64,000 nt of DNA, taken from NCBI GenBank assembly GCA_031553875.1, contig JAVBKU010000004.1, positions 248,001 through 312,000 on the forward strand, written 5' to 3'. Of this stretch, positions 42,945 through 51,320 are shown piece by piece. Numbering within the stretch: the first letter of the stretch is position 1; each line of letters begins with the position of its first letter. The notes under the pieces were generated by a model. The model saw only the letters and a list, made by a program, of their open reading frames with translations. It was not told the DNA's origin and did not search any database. This stretch comes from JAVBKU01 sp031553875. Lineage in GTDB: Bacteria > Bacteroidota > Bacteroidia > Bacteroidales > Rikenellaceae. Both the position numbers and the translations under genes were made by a program.

Positions 42945-44357
42945 TTACTTGAGCGAGGGTTGTTTATCAAAGTAATCGGCGATACGGTAGACATTCATAT
43001 TCAACTCGCGCATCAGGCCTAGCATATCCGTATATGGCTCGTATGAATTGTTCACGATCCCGCAGTTCCCATCGACATTCGAGGGATCTGTGCCCTTAGA
43101 GGTAGGATCGTTGTCCAGATAACGGTACCAGTGCCAGCCTACACAATTTCCCGATTCGATTAATGCGAGGGTGAAATTCTGATAGAAATACCCCCTGTCG
43201 CGCTGAGTATGTACCAGTAGACTGGTATTGCTGCTGTTGCCCAGCCCAGAGTCGAGGCCCCTCGCGCAAAATTCGCTAATAATAAACGGTTTTTTCGCCC
43301 ATTCGCCCCATTCTCGCATGGCGTTCTCTTTGGGCGCCCAATCTCCGTCATAATAATTTATGGATACCACGTCGAGATACCTGCCGGCGGCTTCGATAAC
43401 GGGTTTCATGAATTTGTGCTTACTGCAAAGGCGGCTTCCCAGAAACATATGGTTAGGGTCATATTTTCGTATCGCCCCGGCCACGATCGAGTAATAGCGG
43501 TCTATGACCACGCCGGCAAACTCTTCGCGAATAGGATCCGTGATCTGCGCCCTGGTTATTTTCTTACGGGCCATCCACGCCTCGGCGGCCTTACGCCCGG
43601 GATCGGCGGCATTCTCCATGTCCAGATATCCTTCCAGGCAATGAAGCCCCAGGGGCAGTTCGTTATCCGAGAAATAACCCACTATGCTTGGATCGTTCTT
43701 CCACCCTGACAAAGCCTTTGCCTTATCATAACAATACGCCTCGAACTCGGGATCGAAAACGAAAATACACCTGTTGGGGTATAACGTTTTAGTAGAAGCG
43801 CCGGTAATCCCTGTTTTTTGCCTGGCGTATCCCAACATCAGTTTGAGTATCGGTGTGCGCGTAAGAGGCCGGGGGGATTTTTCATTGTATTTTTCAATGA
43901 CCGCGTCGTTCGACCATGCGCCGCCCCCCGAGTAACCGTTGGCGAACAACAGTTGCGCCGTCTCTTCGATCCACACGTCCAGTGTTCCGAATTTATCTGC
44001 GAACGCGGCCCTGTTGGTCTCGCCCCTGCCAGTGCCGATGTATACAGCCCCTATATTCAGGTGTCTGTAGCCTTCGGGGTCTATCATCCACCAGCGGTCG
44101 TCTATTTTTTTAACATAGAAATAACCTTTCGCCTTATAACGTACCGCGGGATCGCTTCCATATTTGGTAAAAACGAATTCTTCTACAGGCTTAAATCCGT
44201 GCATATTGGCCACCAACCGCGTATCTCTAACGGTCCAACCCTTCTTAGACCAACGGTACAGGGCCTCTACCTGAACGGGAGTGTAGGTGTGTTTTTCTTG
44301 TGCAACCGACCCTCCGGCCAGCATAAGCACAATAATCAGCATATAAACGTGTCGCAT
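42945..44357 (-). CDS. Secreted clan GH-A glycoside hydrolase, GH50/agarase-like
   Basis: 470 residues from ATG 44357. The signal peptide MRHVYMLIIVLMLAGGSVAQ ends before EKHTY. The domain opens with GYFYVKKIDDRWWMIDPEGYRHLNIGAVYIG, a hallmark of GH50-type and related beta-agarase/galactosidase barrels. A likely acid/base Glu lies in GYFSDNELPLG and a likely nucleophile in KPFIISEFCARG. It probably hydrolyses a galactan-type or other beta-glycan in the periplasm or outside. A TATATTCG box lies 29 bp upstream. It is divergent from an outer-membrane protein gene. Confidence 0.72.
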   Translation of the reverse strand: MRHVYMLIIVLMLAGGSVAQEKHTYTPVQVEALYRWSKKGWTVRDTRLVANMHGFKPVEEFVFTKYGSDPAVRYKAKGYFYVKKIDDRWWMIDPEGYRHLNIGAVYIGTGRGETNRAAFADKFGTLDVWIEETAQLLFANGYSGGGAWSNDAVIEKYNEKSPRPLTRTPILKLMLGYARQKTGITGASTKTLYPNRCIFVFDPEFEAYCYDKAKALSGWKNDPSIVGYFSDNELPLGLHCLEGYLDMENAADPGRKAAEAWMARKKITRAQITDPIREEFAGVVIDRYYSIVAGAIRKYDPNHMFLGSRLCSKHKFMKPVIEAAGRYLDVVSINYYDGDWAPKENAMREWGEWAKKPFIISEFCARGLDSGLGNSSNTSLLVHTQRDRGYFYQNFTLALIESGNCVGWHWYRYLDNDPTSKGTDPSNVDGNCGIVNNSYEPYTDMLGLMRELNMNVYRIADYFDKQPSLK

Positions 44358-44385
44358 AATGATCAATTTATTACGGTACTGTAAG

Positions 44386-44393
44386 CGAATATA
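44386..44393 (-). promoter_or_regulatory. Possible -7 element for the GH gene
   Basis: Minus strand reads TATATTCG, seven of eight positions of TAnnTTTG, 28 bp before ATG 44357. Confidence 0.4.
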
Positions 44394-44603
44394 GTGAAAG
44401 GTGGGCGCAGAGCAAAGAGAAAACAAATTTTTCCGAAGGTATTACGAGAAAGTCGGTTGATAATCATTTGATTGATAGCTTTCTCTTTTTTACTCTTTGG
44501 CGGATCGAAGTTGTGTGCCAGAGTAGGCCTTGCAATTTGGCGCGAATTATGCCCTAGATCGCATAGTAATTATAGTTTTCACGCTTTAAAGGGCAGGTTC
44601 AAA

Positions 44604-45479
44604 ATGGATGGCGGTATAAAAATAAGTTTGTCGTTTGCTGTACTTTTGCTGCTTGCGGCGGAGTGCGTTACTGCGCAGTCGAGACCGGAGGAGCGCCCGC
44701 CCGCAGCGACCTCACAAGCTCGGACTCCCCCCCTCGACACCCTCTGCCTCGGTGCGTTGGCCCAGGAGATAAAGAATCCTGTTTCAACGCACTACATGTT
44801 GCCGATCCACAACAATTTCGAATGGGGCGACGTGGATAATCAGTTCCGTTATAACCTTAGACTGGAGCCGGTGGTACCTTTCCTTATAGGCGATAAAATG
44901 AAGTTAATAACCCGTGCGGTTATATTGGTCTACGCCGACCAATACAACGGGATGCAGGGACCGGGACCGTCAGGATTAGGCGACATAAGCCTCCAGATAA
45001 TGTTGGCTCCGCAGAAAAAGATCCACGGGTTAGTGTTGGCGGGAGGAATTGCCTTAGACCTGCCCACGGCCATCCCGAAAGCCCTTGGCGCCGGTAAGTG
45101 GACTGTCGGGCCTTCGGCCCTGATCTATAAAACAATGGGCGGTTGGGGCTTGGGCTTTCTGACCAACCAGGTATGGAGTTATGCCGGACCGGGGCCGCAG
45201 AGGGTAAGCTATCTGTATCTGGACCCGTGGATCAACTACACGTTTAAAAACGGTTTCGGTTTCGATCTCGAAAGCGAGACTGTTCTCGACTGGGTCAGCG
45301 GTCATAATTTGGTACCCCTACGCTTCGGAGTCACACAACTGTTCCTCATAAATAAAAAACTGCCTGTAAGCCTCGAACTCGACGGCCTTTACTATCCCGT
45401 GCGGCCGGACAATGCGGCCAAATGGGGTGTGAGCCTGGTGGTCAACTTTGTTTTTGAGCGCACGGTCTATCGCAAATAG
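44604..45479 (+). CDS. Outer-membrane beta-barrel protein, transporter/phenol-pathway (MetA) type
   Basis: 291 residues from ATG 44604 (MDGGIKISLSFAVLLLLAAECVTAQ signal peptide). The longer frame upstream has no export signal. The mature protein is built of alternating amphipathic strands with frequent aromatic girdle residues and ends in a strand (LVVNFVFERTVYRK). GPSGLGDISLQIMLAP followed by a GGIALDLPTA strand is typical of the neuromedin-U-like outer-membrane 'transporter' group. Passive channel or structural role inferred. Solitary gene. Confidence 0.65.
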   Translation: MDGGIKISLSFAVLLLLAAECVTAQSRPEERPPAATSQARTPPLDTLCLGALAQEIKNPVSTHYMLPIHNNFEWGDVDNQFRYNLRLEPVVPFLIGDKMKLITRAVILVYADQYNGMQGPGPSGLGDISLQIMLAPQKKIHGLVLAGGIALDLPTAIPKALGAGKWTVGPSALIYKTMGGWGLGFLTNQVWSYAGPGPQRVSYLYLDPWINYTFKNGFGFDLESETVLDWVSGHNLVPLRFGVTQLFLINKKLPVSLELDGLYYPVRPDNAAKWGVSLVVNFVFERTVYRK

Positions 45480-45660
45480 GGCGTATCAATTAGCCGAATC
45501 GGGAGTGAGCAATAAGTGTTTTCCCCCAGGAAAGATTTCTGACTATAAATTCAGGGCAATTTTGCGTCGTTTTTATCTTGGTATGGAGGCAAGAAATGTA
45601 GATGAATTTACCGGGTTAAATATGACGATAAGTACACTTTTAGCATACCTTAACAAACGA
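45480..45660. other. Non-coding stretch between barrel gene and tRNA-Leu
   Basis: AT-rich, about 180 bases. No ORF with a plausible start and no terminator hairpin for the barrel gene is seen here. Confidence 0.3.
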
Positions 45661-45696
45661 ATAATGCCTGATATTCTGTCGATTATCAGGCATTAT
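45661..45696 (-). terminator. Terminator of tRNA-Leu
   Basis: Perfect 13-base arms ATAATGCCTGATA (45661-45673) / TATCAGGCATTAT (45684-45696) start 3 bases beyond the tRNA's 3' end on the minus strand, with a T-rich continuation. Confidence 0.75.
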
Positions 45697-45699
45697 TCG

Positions 45700-45785
45700 T
45701 ACTCGGAACGGGAATCGAACCCGTACGGACATCACTGCCCACAGGATTTTAAGTCCTGCGTGTCTACCTATTCCACCATCCGAGC
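45700..45785 (-). tRNA. tRNA-Leu (TAA)
   Basis: Class II cloverleaf on the minus strand. Acceptor GCTCGGA/TCCGAGT, anticodon stem CAGGA/TCCTG with loop CTTAAAA (anticodon TAA, reads UUA), long variable arm TGGGCAGTGATGTCCGT, and T-arm CGGGTTCGATTCCCG. CCA is not encoded. Confidence 0.95.
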
Positions 45786-45908
45786 CTGCATGTAGGCACG
45801 CTTAACGCGCGCCAGGCTTACAAGCCAGTGCAAATATAGTCCATAATTGTTTCTCTGGCAACAGCTGTGCGAAAATAGCATAGCGGGACGACTGAAAATG
45901 CTTTGCGA

Positions 45909-46829
45909 CTACAAGGCCCCCGCGACGTAATCGAACACGGTGTCCGCAACGCCCTCTTCCGACGAGTCGAACCACATTATCGAACTGTCGCGGGCAAACC
46001 ATGTGTCCTGCCTCTTGGCGTAGCGGCGGCTGTTGCGCTTGATAAGTTCTATCGCTTCTTCACGCGAAATTTTACCGTCGAAGAAGTCGAACATCTCGCT
46101 GTATCCCACTGTTTGAAGCGCATTCATATTCCTGAAAGAATACACATTACGGGCCTCTTGCTCGAGTCCTTGTTCAACCATGATATCGACCCTGCGGTTG
46201 ATGCGATCGTAAAGCAACGTACGGGGCATGGCCACCCCAACCTTTATGATATTGAAGGGCCTGCGCACCTTCGCGCCCGAGCGTATCGACGAGTACGGGT
46301 GTCCGGTAGTGATACACACCTCCAGCGCCCGCATAACCCTGTGGGGATTATTCCTGTCGACCTTTTCGTAATACTTCGGGTCGAGCCGCCGCAACTCTTC
46401 GAGCAAGCAGTCCAACCCCTCATTACGCAGGCGGGAGGTCAGCGACTCGCGCAGGGTGGGATCCGTGGGAGGAATTTCATCGAAACCGTCGCATACAGCA
46501 TTGATATATAGGCCCGAACCGCCGACCATCACCACATTATCGTATTTTACGAACAGTTCTGCTAACAGAACCAGAGCATCCTGTTCGTAGAGGCCACTCG
46601 TATAAGGCTCGACGATACTGCGCGAGGCAATGAAATGATGTTTGACCTGCGCGAGTTGCTCGGGCGAAGGCATAGCTGTCCCTATCGGCAGTTCGCGGTA
46701 CATCTGGCGCGAATCACACGACACTATCTCCGTGCCCAGGCGGCGGGCAAGGGCTACGCTGACATCTGTCTTGCCTGTGGCCGTAGCACCGAGGACTACG
46801 ATAAGGTTTTTCCGTCGGTTATATATCAT
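45909..46829 (-). CDS. miaA: tRNA dimethylallyltransferase
   Basis: 306 residues from ATG 46829 (MIYNRRKNLIVVLGATATGKTDVS). It transfers a dimethylallyl group to A37 of tRNAs reading UNN codons, and the tRNA-Leu(TAA) gene next to it is a likely substrate. P-loop GATATGKT, DSRQMYRELPIGTA and SGLYINAVCDGF are present. The C-terminal SRRYAKRQDTWFARD segment is typical. Start overlaps the end of the upstream gene by 11 bp. Confidence 0.95.
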   Translation of the reverse strand: MIYNRRKNLIVVLGATATGKTDVSVALARRLGTEIVSCDSRQMYRELPIGTAMPSPEQLAQVKHHFIASRSIVEPYTSGLYEQDALVLLAELFVKYDNVVMVGGSGLYINAVCDGFDEIPPTDPTLRESLTSRLRNEGLDCLLEELRRLDPKYYEKVDRNNPHRVMRALEVCITTGHPYSSIRSGAKVRRPFNIIKVGVAMPRTLLYDRINRRVDIMVEQGLEQEARNVYSFRNMNALQTVGYSEMFDFFDGKISREEAIELIKRNSRRYAKRQDTWFARDSSIMWFDSSEEGVADTVFDYVAGAL

Positions 46830-47310
46830 CGTCGTAATTGTCGTCACCATCGAAGTCATTGAAACCATCCATGGCATCGTCGAATATTGAGCCTCCCTCG
46901 TCGCCGCCTGCCATAAGGCCCGCTATGGCGCCCACCCTACGGGCCACACGGGGATATTCCACACCCTGCGCGGCTTCGCTCTCCCCGCTCGACTCGAGAT
47001 ATGTACTGCGATCCTCGATCAGGTCGAACATATATATAAGGCGGTCGTGCGGCTCCCCGGCCACAGCCTCCAGTCCCATTTCGCTCATCGACACCGTACC
47101 GCCGCCCATATCCATAAGCGTATACTCCACGAGCCTGCCCCACTCCCCGTCGGAAGCGAAGAACGAGGGCATCATATCGGGCTCGAGCCCGAGGTCGCCG
47201 CTTATAAGGTCGTGGAGGTCGAACAAGGTAGACGAGGCTTCTATCTCGTAGGTGCGGATAAACGAGTCGCTCTCGTCGCTCAACATATTCAGTGTGATGA
47301 TCTTTGCCAT
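46819..47310 (-). CDS. pRiA4b ORF-3-like protein with acidic tail
   Basis: 163 residues. The N-terminal ~100 residues fit the plasmid pRiA4b ORF-3/IS1096-passenger fold (SFIRTYEIEASSTLFDLHDLI, PSFFASDGEWG). The last ~25 residues are almost all Asp, Gly, Asn and Phe (DGFNDFDGDDNYDDDI). No catalytic motif is evident. It is co-transcribed and translationally overlapping with miaA, which is common in Bacteroidales, so a tRNA-linked role is conceivable. Not a sign of a mobile element here. Confidence 0.7.
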   Translation of the reverse strand: MAKIITLNMLSDESDSFIRTYEIEASSTLFDLHDLISGDLGLEPDMMPSFFASDGEWGRLVEYTLMDMGGGTVSMSEMGLEAVAGEPHDRLIYMFDLIEDRSTYLESSGESEAAQGVEYPRVARRVGAIAGLMAGGDEGGSIFDDAMDGFNDFDGDDNYDDDI

Positions 47311-47324
47311 TGTATTTTAGCGTT

Positions 47325-48326
47325 TTACAGAGATAACAAGAATTTTATAACGTCGGCCCCATCTGGATAATCCCACGGCGCGGGGTGTTGCGCCTGGCCG
47401 AAAACCACGGTGCGGGGAAATGACACATTACGCCCCACAGCACATTGAATCGCCTCCTCACGGGACGAGAGCCACTCTTCGGCCTGTGCTTTGGAGGCAT
47501 AAAAAGAATAGGTCAACTCCCCCATCCCAGCATCCGACTCAGAGGATTGACGCATAATGAAAAATCCACCGTCGGCAAACTGTTCGCCCCCTGCCACGCG
47601 CCCGGCTTTGAGGTAGCGGTAGGCATTGCGGAATTTGGGATTTATATCGTGCGGCGACGCGAGCCTTGAGGCAATAGCCTGAATATCCGCGCCTTCGGGC
47701 AATAGCAGGTGTGTGACGTTGCGGCAGCCCATAGAGTTATAAGTGAAAATGTCGTCTGACAGGCCCTCGAAATCACCGGCAGTCATGGCGTCGTCCAATA
47801 TCGCCACACTCGTGCGCGACGAACGCAGCAGCGAGGAGATATCTCCGTATTCGGCCTTAAAAAACAGGTTGGCGCTACGCCCTCCGGTAGCGATAATAGC
47901 GTCTGGACGTATATCGCCCAAAGGAGATATTTTAACATCGGGGGCCACCGTACGCAACAAGTCAATGATATAATCCATCATCACCCTGTCCTTCGACGAC
48001 TGCTTTACAAGACATTCATGACCGCAAAGAACGACGCACATAAGGTCGAAGAAACCTACAAGGGGTATATTCCCGGCCATTATCACGCCCACCCTCTTCG
48101 GCTGGCCGGAGGGCCTGGCATATGCAGACAGCCAACGTTCCATCACCTCCGGGCGTAGCATGTCGTCTGCTACGCCTCGCAGGGCAAGGGTTATATCCCT
48201 CGGGGTAAACCATGGATTCTCGGCGCAGGCTTCGGCCATCACCGCATCCAGCGGGGACGAACCTATCCTCTCCCGTATCGCGCCGCCCAGACGCGTGAAT
48301 ATGTCTAATCGGAAATCTCTTGCCAT
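47325..48326 (-). CDS. LuxC-like acyl-CoA reductase family protein
   Basis: 333 residues, cytosolic. It resembles proteins annotated acyl-CoA reductase in Bacteroidota: PKRVGVIMAGNIPLVGFFDLMCVVLCGHECLVKQSSKD is the nucleotide-binding-like segment, followed by IIATGGRSANLFF and DIFTYNSMGCRNVTHLLLP, whose Cys is the candidate catalytic residue. The physiological reaction is unproven. It lies 14 bp upstream of the pRiA4b-like gene and heads the three-gene minus-strand unit ending in miaA. Confidence 0.75.
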   Translation of the reverse strand: MARDFRLDIFTRLGGAIRERIGSSPLDAVMAEACAENPWFTPRDITLALRGVADDMLRPEVMERWLSAYARPSGQPKRVGVIMAGNIPLVGFFDLMCVVLCGHECLVKQSSKDRVMMDYIIDLLRTVAPDVKISPLGDIRPDAIIATGGRSANLFFKAEYGDISSLLRSSRTSVAILDDAMTAGDFEGLSDDIFTYNSMGCRNVTHLLLPEGADIQAIASRLASPHDINPKFRNAYRYLKAGRVAGGEQFADGGFFIMRQSSESDAGMGELTYSFYASKAQAEEWLSSREEAIQCAVGRNVSFPRTVVFGQAQHPAPWDYPDGADVIKFLLSL

Positions 48327-48333
48327 GGCCGTA

Positions 48334-48341
48334 CAAAATTA
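48334..48341 (-). promoter_or_regulatory. -7 element for the acyl-CoA reductase-miaA unit
   Basis: Minus strand reads TAATTTTG, an exact TAnnTTTG match only 7 bp before ATG 48326, which implies a very short leader. Confidence 0.45.
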
Positions 48342-48383
48342 TAAAACACTTTTGTATATTTACGCGGTATTTAGAATCTTGAC

Positions 48384-49133
48384 ATGAAAATATTAGGCCT
48401 CATACCCGCCCGCTACGCTTCGACCCGCTTCCCCGGCAAGCCTCTCGCCGACATCGGAGGCAAGAGCATGATACAGCACGTCTATGAGCGGGCCTCGGAG
48501 GTGTATCCGTTGGTCTACGTGGCTACCGACGACACCCGTATCGAGGAAGCAGTGAAAGGCTTCGGGGGCAAGGTGGCGATGACCTCCACCGAGCACCGCA
48601 GCGGTACGGACCGTTGCCGAGAGGCGCTGGAGAAAGTCGAAGCGGAAACTGGCGAGCGATTCGACGTAGTGGTCAACATCCAGGGCGACGAGCCTTTCGT
48701 GTCGCACGAACAGCTAAACAGTATCGTGGAATGCTTCGCCGATTCATCGACCGACATAGCCACTCTGGTAAAGGAATTCGGCCCGGACGAGGATATATTA
48801 AACCCCAACTCACCCAAAGTGGTCCTGTCGGTGGAGGGCTGTGCACTCTATTTCAGCCGCAGTGTCATCCCATATATGAGAGGCAAGGATGAAAAGGAGT
48901 GGCAGGGATCGCACACATTCTATAAACATATCGGCCTTTACGCCTACCGCAGTAGCGTTCTACGCGAGATTACATCCTTGCCTGCGGGTATTCTCGAACA
49001 GTGCGAGTCGCTCGAACAATTGCGCTGGATAGAGAACGGTTACAAAATAAAGGTGGCCGTGACCACCAGCGAGAGCGTAGCCATCGACACTCCCGAAGAT
49101 ATGGAGAGGGCGCTGGCATTATTGAGTAAATAG
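48384..49133 (+). CDS. kdsB: CMP-KDO synthetase
   Basis: 249 residues. A CTP:nucleotidyltransferase that activates 3-deoxy-manno-octulosonate for lipopolysaccharide core synthesis. It has GLIPARYASTRFPGKPLADI at the N-terminus, the NIQGDEPF motif and EKLRWI-like LEQLRWIENGYKI. Complete, cytosolic, with a 58-bp gap to the divergent acyl-CoA reductase gene. Confidence 0.96.
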   Translation: MKILGLIPARYASTRFPGKPLADIGGKSMIQHVYERASEVYPLVYVATDDTRIEEAVKGFGGKVAMTSTEHRSGTDRCREALEKVEAETGERFDVVVNIQGDEPFVSHEQLNSIVECFADSSTDIATLVKEFGPDEDILNPNSPKVVLSVEGCALYFSRSVIPYMRGKDEKEWQGSHTFYKHIGLYAYRSSVLREITSLPAGILEQCESLEQLRWIENGYKIKVAVTTSESVAIDTPEDMERALALLSK

Positions 49134-49200
49134 ATATAGTCGTGCCCCGGCCAGGGATTATACTATAAGAATTATATCTCCGATATTTTTTATCCGAAAA

Positions 49201-49230
49201 TTGCGATTCCGGAATAAATCATTACATTTG
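49201..49230 (+). promoter_or_regulatory. Promoter of rho: TTG - 19 bp - TACATTTG
   Basis: A -33 TTG (49201-49203) and an exact -7 box (49223-49230) stand at the canonical 19-bp spacing. The resulting leader is about 120 bases, long enough to host Rho-dependent autocontrol. Confidence 0.7.
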
Positions 49231-49356
49231 CAGTGTAACAACCCTCCCCTCGCAGGCTTTCAAGAGCCGGCGTAATCCAATCTTTCACATATTCGTATCT
49301 CGTAGAAGATAGCCCAATGGCTATATCTCTCCAGGTGTAAACCTAACAATCCTTAT

Positions 49357-51177
49357 ATGCAAGACCCTAAAGAGCTTTCTGGGAAAAGTCTCGTCGAACT
49401 GCGTGAAATAGGTCGCGCGCTCGGCATAAAGGCTCCCTTGAAAAAGCAGGAATTGATCGATGCCATAGCGTCGATCGCCCAAAGTCAGCCCCCTGTGGAA
49501 TCCACACCCGAAGCAGCAGACACTGATAACCAGGCGGCCACCGAACACAAAAAACGCGGACGCAGGCCCAAACTCGGATTCATCCGCATAGGCGGTAACG
49601 ACCGCAGTGGCAGCGCCTACCAGCCCGATCCCGACGTCCCCAGAATAAAGGCCGAAAAACCGGCACCCTTATTTACGGCCAAACCCGAAGCCGTGGGCAA
49701 TGCGCCCGAGAACAAGCCTTCGGCTAAACCGGAAAAGATGTCCGACAGGACGCGGATCGCCAGCCCCGAACGCCGTCAGGAACCTCGCAGGCAGGAACAA
49801 CATGTGGACCCGTATGCGAAGGCTATCGTCTCGGAAGATATTTTCGATGACACTCCCGTGCAAGAGGTGGCCGAAGAGCCTAATCTTTTCTTCCAGGGAG
49901 AATCTGAAACGGCTGAACAGCAGGCGATGAACTTTATACCGACACAGGATGCCCCCGCCACGGCCGCTGAAGATGTCGTTCCCAAGCCCCAGGAAGAAGC
50001 TCACAAGGAGCCTGCGGGGAACAATAAGAACAACAAGCCCCGAGAGCCTAAGGATGAATTTTTAGGCGAGATCGAGGGTCTGGGCGTACTGGAAATAATG
50101 CCCGACGGCTACGGCTTCCTGCGCTCGGCCGACTATAACTACCTTAACTCTCCCGACGATATTTACGTATCACAGTCGCAGATCAAGAGCTTCGGGCTCA
50201 AGGCGGGCGACACGGTGCTGGGCAATATCCGCCCGCCAAAGGAGGGTGAAAAATACTTCCCGCTGGTAAAGGTCAACAAGATCAACGGCCTCGAACCCAA
50301 GGATGTGAGGGACCGCATGCAGTTCGAGTATATGACCCCCCTGTTCCCTTCAGAGAAGTTCAATCTAACGGGCGGAGTTAACAACAATCTCTCGTCGAGG
50401 ATAGTAGACCTCTTTTCGCCCATAGGTAAAGGGCAGAGGGGGCTGATCGTGGCCCAGCCCAAGACGGGTAAGACCATGCTCCTGCAGTCCATCGCCAATT
50501 CAATAGCCGACAACCACCCCGAAGTATATCTTATCGTGCTTCTTATCGACGAGCGTCCCGAGGAGGTGACCGAAATGGCCCGCAACGTGAAGGCCGAGGT
50601 GATCGCTTCGACCTTCGACGAACAGGCTTCGCGCCACGTGAAAGTGGCCGAAATGGTACTCGAAAAGGCTAAAAGAATGGTCGAATGCGGTCACGACGTG
50701 GTGATACTTCTCGACTCCATAACACGCCTCGCACGCGCCTACAACACCGTACAGCCCGCTTCGGGCAAGGTACTCTCAGGCGGTGTCGACGCCAACGCCT
50801 TGCACAAACCCAAGCGCTTCTTTGGCGCCGCGCGTAACACAGAGGAGCGCGGTTCGCTCACCATTCTCGCCACGGCCCTTATAGACACCGGATCGAAGAT
50901 GGACGAAGTGATATTCGAGGAGTTCAAGGGTACGGGTAACATGGAGCTCCAGCTCGACCGCAAGCTCGCCAACAAGAGGGTCTACCCCGCCGTGGATATC
51001 ATCGCTTCGGGTACACGCCGCGAGGACTTGCTCCTAAGCAAGGAAGTGCTCCAGAAGATATGGATACTGCGCCGCCACTTCGCCGACATGAACAGCGTGG
51101 AGGCGATGGAGGAGATGAAAAAGCACTTGGAGAACACCCGTTCGAACGAGGAACTGTTGATCACGATGAACAAGTAA
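49357..51177 (+). CDS. rho: Transcription termination factor Rho with long N-terminal insert
   Basis: 606 residues, against ~420 in E. coli. Order: SAP-like Rho N-terminal helices (~5-45, LVELREIGRALGIKAPLKKQELIDAI); a ~180-residue low-complexity insert rich in Pro, Glu, Lys and Ala; the cold-shock-like RNA-binding domain (~230-300); and the RecA-type ATPase with GLIVAQPKTGKTMLL (P-loop), VILLDSITRLARAYN and the QLDRKLANKRVYPA region. A hexameric RNA helicase that ends transcripts. Long inserts are known in Bacteroidota Rho and can alter RNA binding. Followed by a terminator. Confidence 0.95.
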   Translation: MQDPKELSGKSLVELREIGRALGIKAPLKKQELIDAIASIAQSQPPVESTPEAADTDNQAATEHKKRGRRPKLGFIRIGGNDRSGSAYQPDPDVPRIKAEKPAPLFTAKPEAVGNAPENKPSAKPEKMSDRTRIASPERRQEPRRQEQHVDPYAKAIVSEDIFDDTPVQEVAEEPNLFFQGESETAEQQAMNFIPTQDAPATAAEDVVPKPQEEAHKEPAGNNKNNKPREPKDEFLGEIEGLGVLEIMPDGYGFLRSADYNYLNSPDDIYVSQSQIKSFGLKAGDTVLGNIRPPKEGEKYFPLVKVNKINGLEPKDVRDRMQFEYMTPLFPSEKFNLTGGVNNNLSSRIVDLFSPIGKGQRGLIVAQPKTGKTMLLQSIANSIADNHPEVYLIVLLIDERPEEVTEMARNVKAEVIASTFDEQASRHVKVAEMVLEKAKRMVECGHDVVILLDSITRLARAYNTVQPASGKVLSGGVDANALHKPKRFFGAARNTEERGSLTILATALIDTGSKMDEVIFEEFKGTGNMELQLDRKLANKRVYPAVDIIASGTRREDLLLSKEVLQKIWILRRHFADMNSVEAMEEMKKHLENTRSNEELLITMNK

Positions 51178-51205
51178 GTTCTGCTTACCGTTTAAATACT
51201 CAGCC

Positions 51206-51238
51206 AAAGGCCCCGCTGCATACCGGCGGGGCCTTTGA
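51206..51238 (+). terminator. Terminator after rho
   Basis: AAAGGCCCCGC (51206-51216) / GCGGGGCCTTT (51226-51236), perfect arms around a 9-base loop. It separates rho from the paralog array. Confidence 0.85.
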
Positions 51239-51281
51239 TATTTACCATATAGTCGGAAGGGGTTATATTCGTTATTTTTAT

Positions 51282-51289
51282 TACATTCG
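51282..51289 (+). promoter_or_regulatory. Possible -7 element for array gene 1
   Basis: TACATTCG, seven of eight positions of TAnnTTTG, 31 bp before ATG 51321. Confidence 0.4.
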
Positions 51290-51320
51290 TAAATAAATTG
51301 ATAGCATACCGATCTCTGCC

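Noticed and set aside
45448..45795. Open frame of 115 codons
   Set aside because: It overlaps the end of the barrel gene and the whole tRNA-Leu. Coding is implausible.
46819..47310. IS1096/plasmid gene signalling a mobile element
   Set aside because: The fold name comes from a plasmid protein, but this gene is overlapped with miaA and has no transposase or repeats around it.
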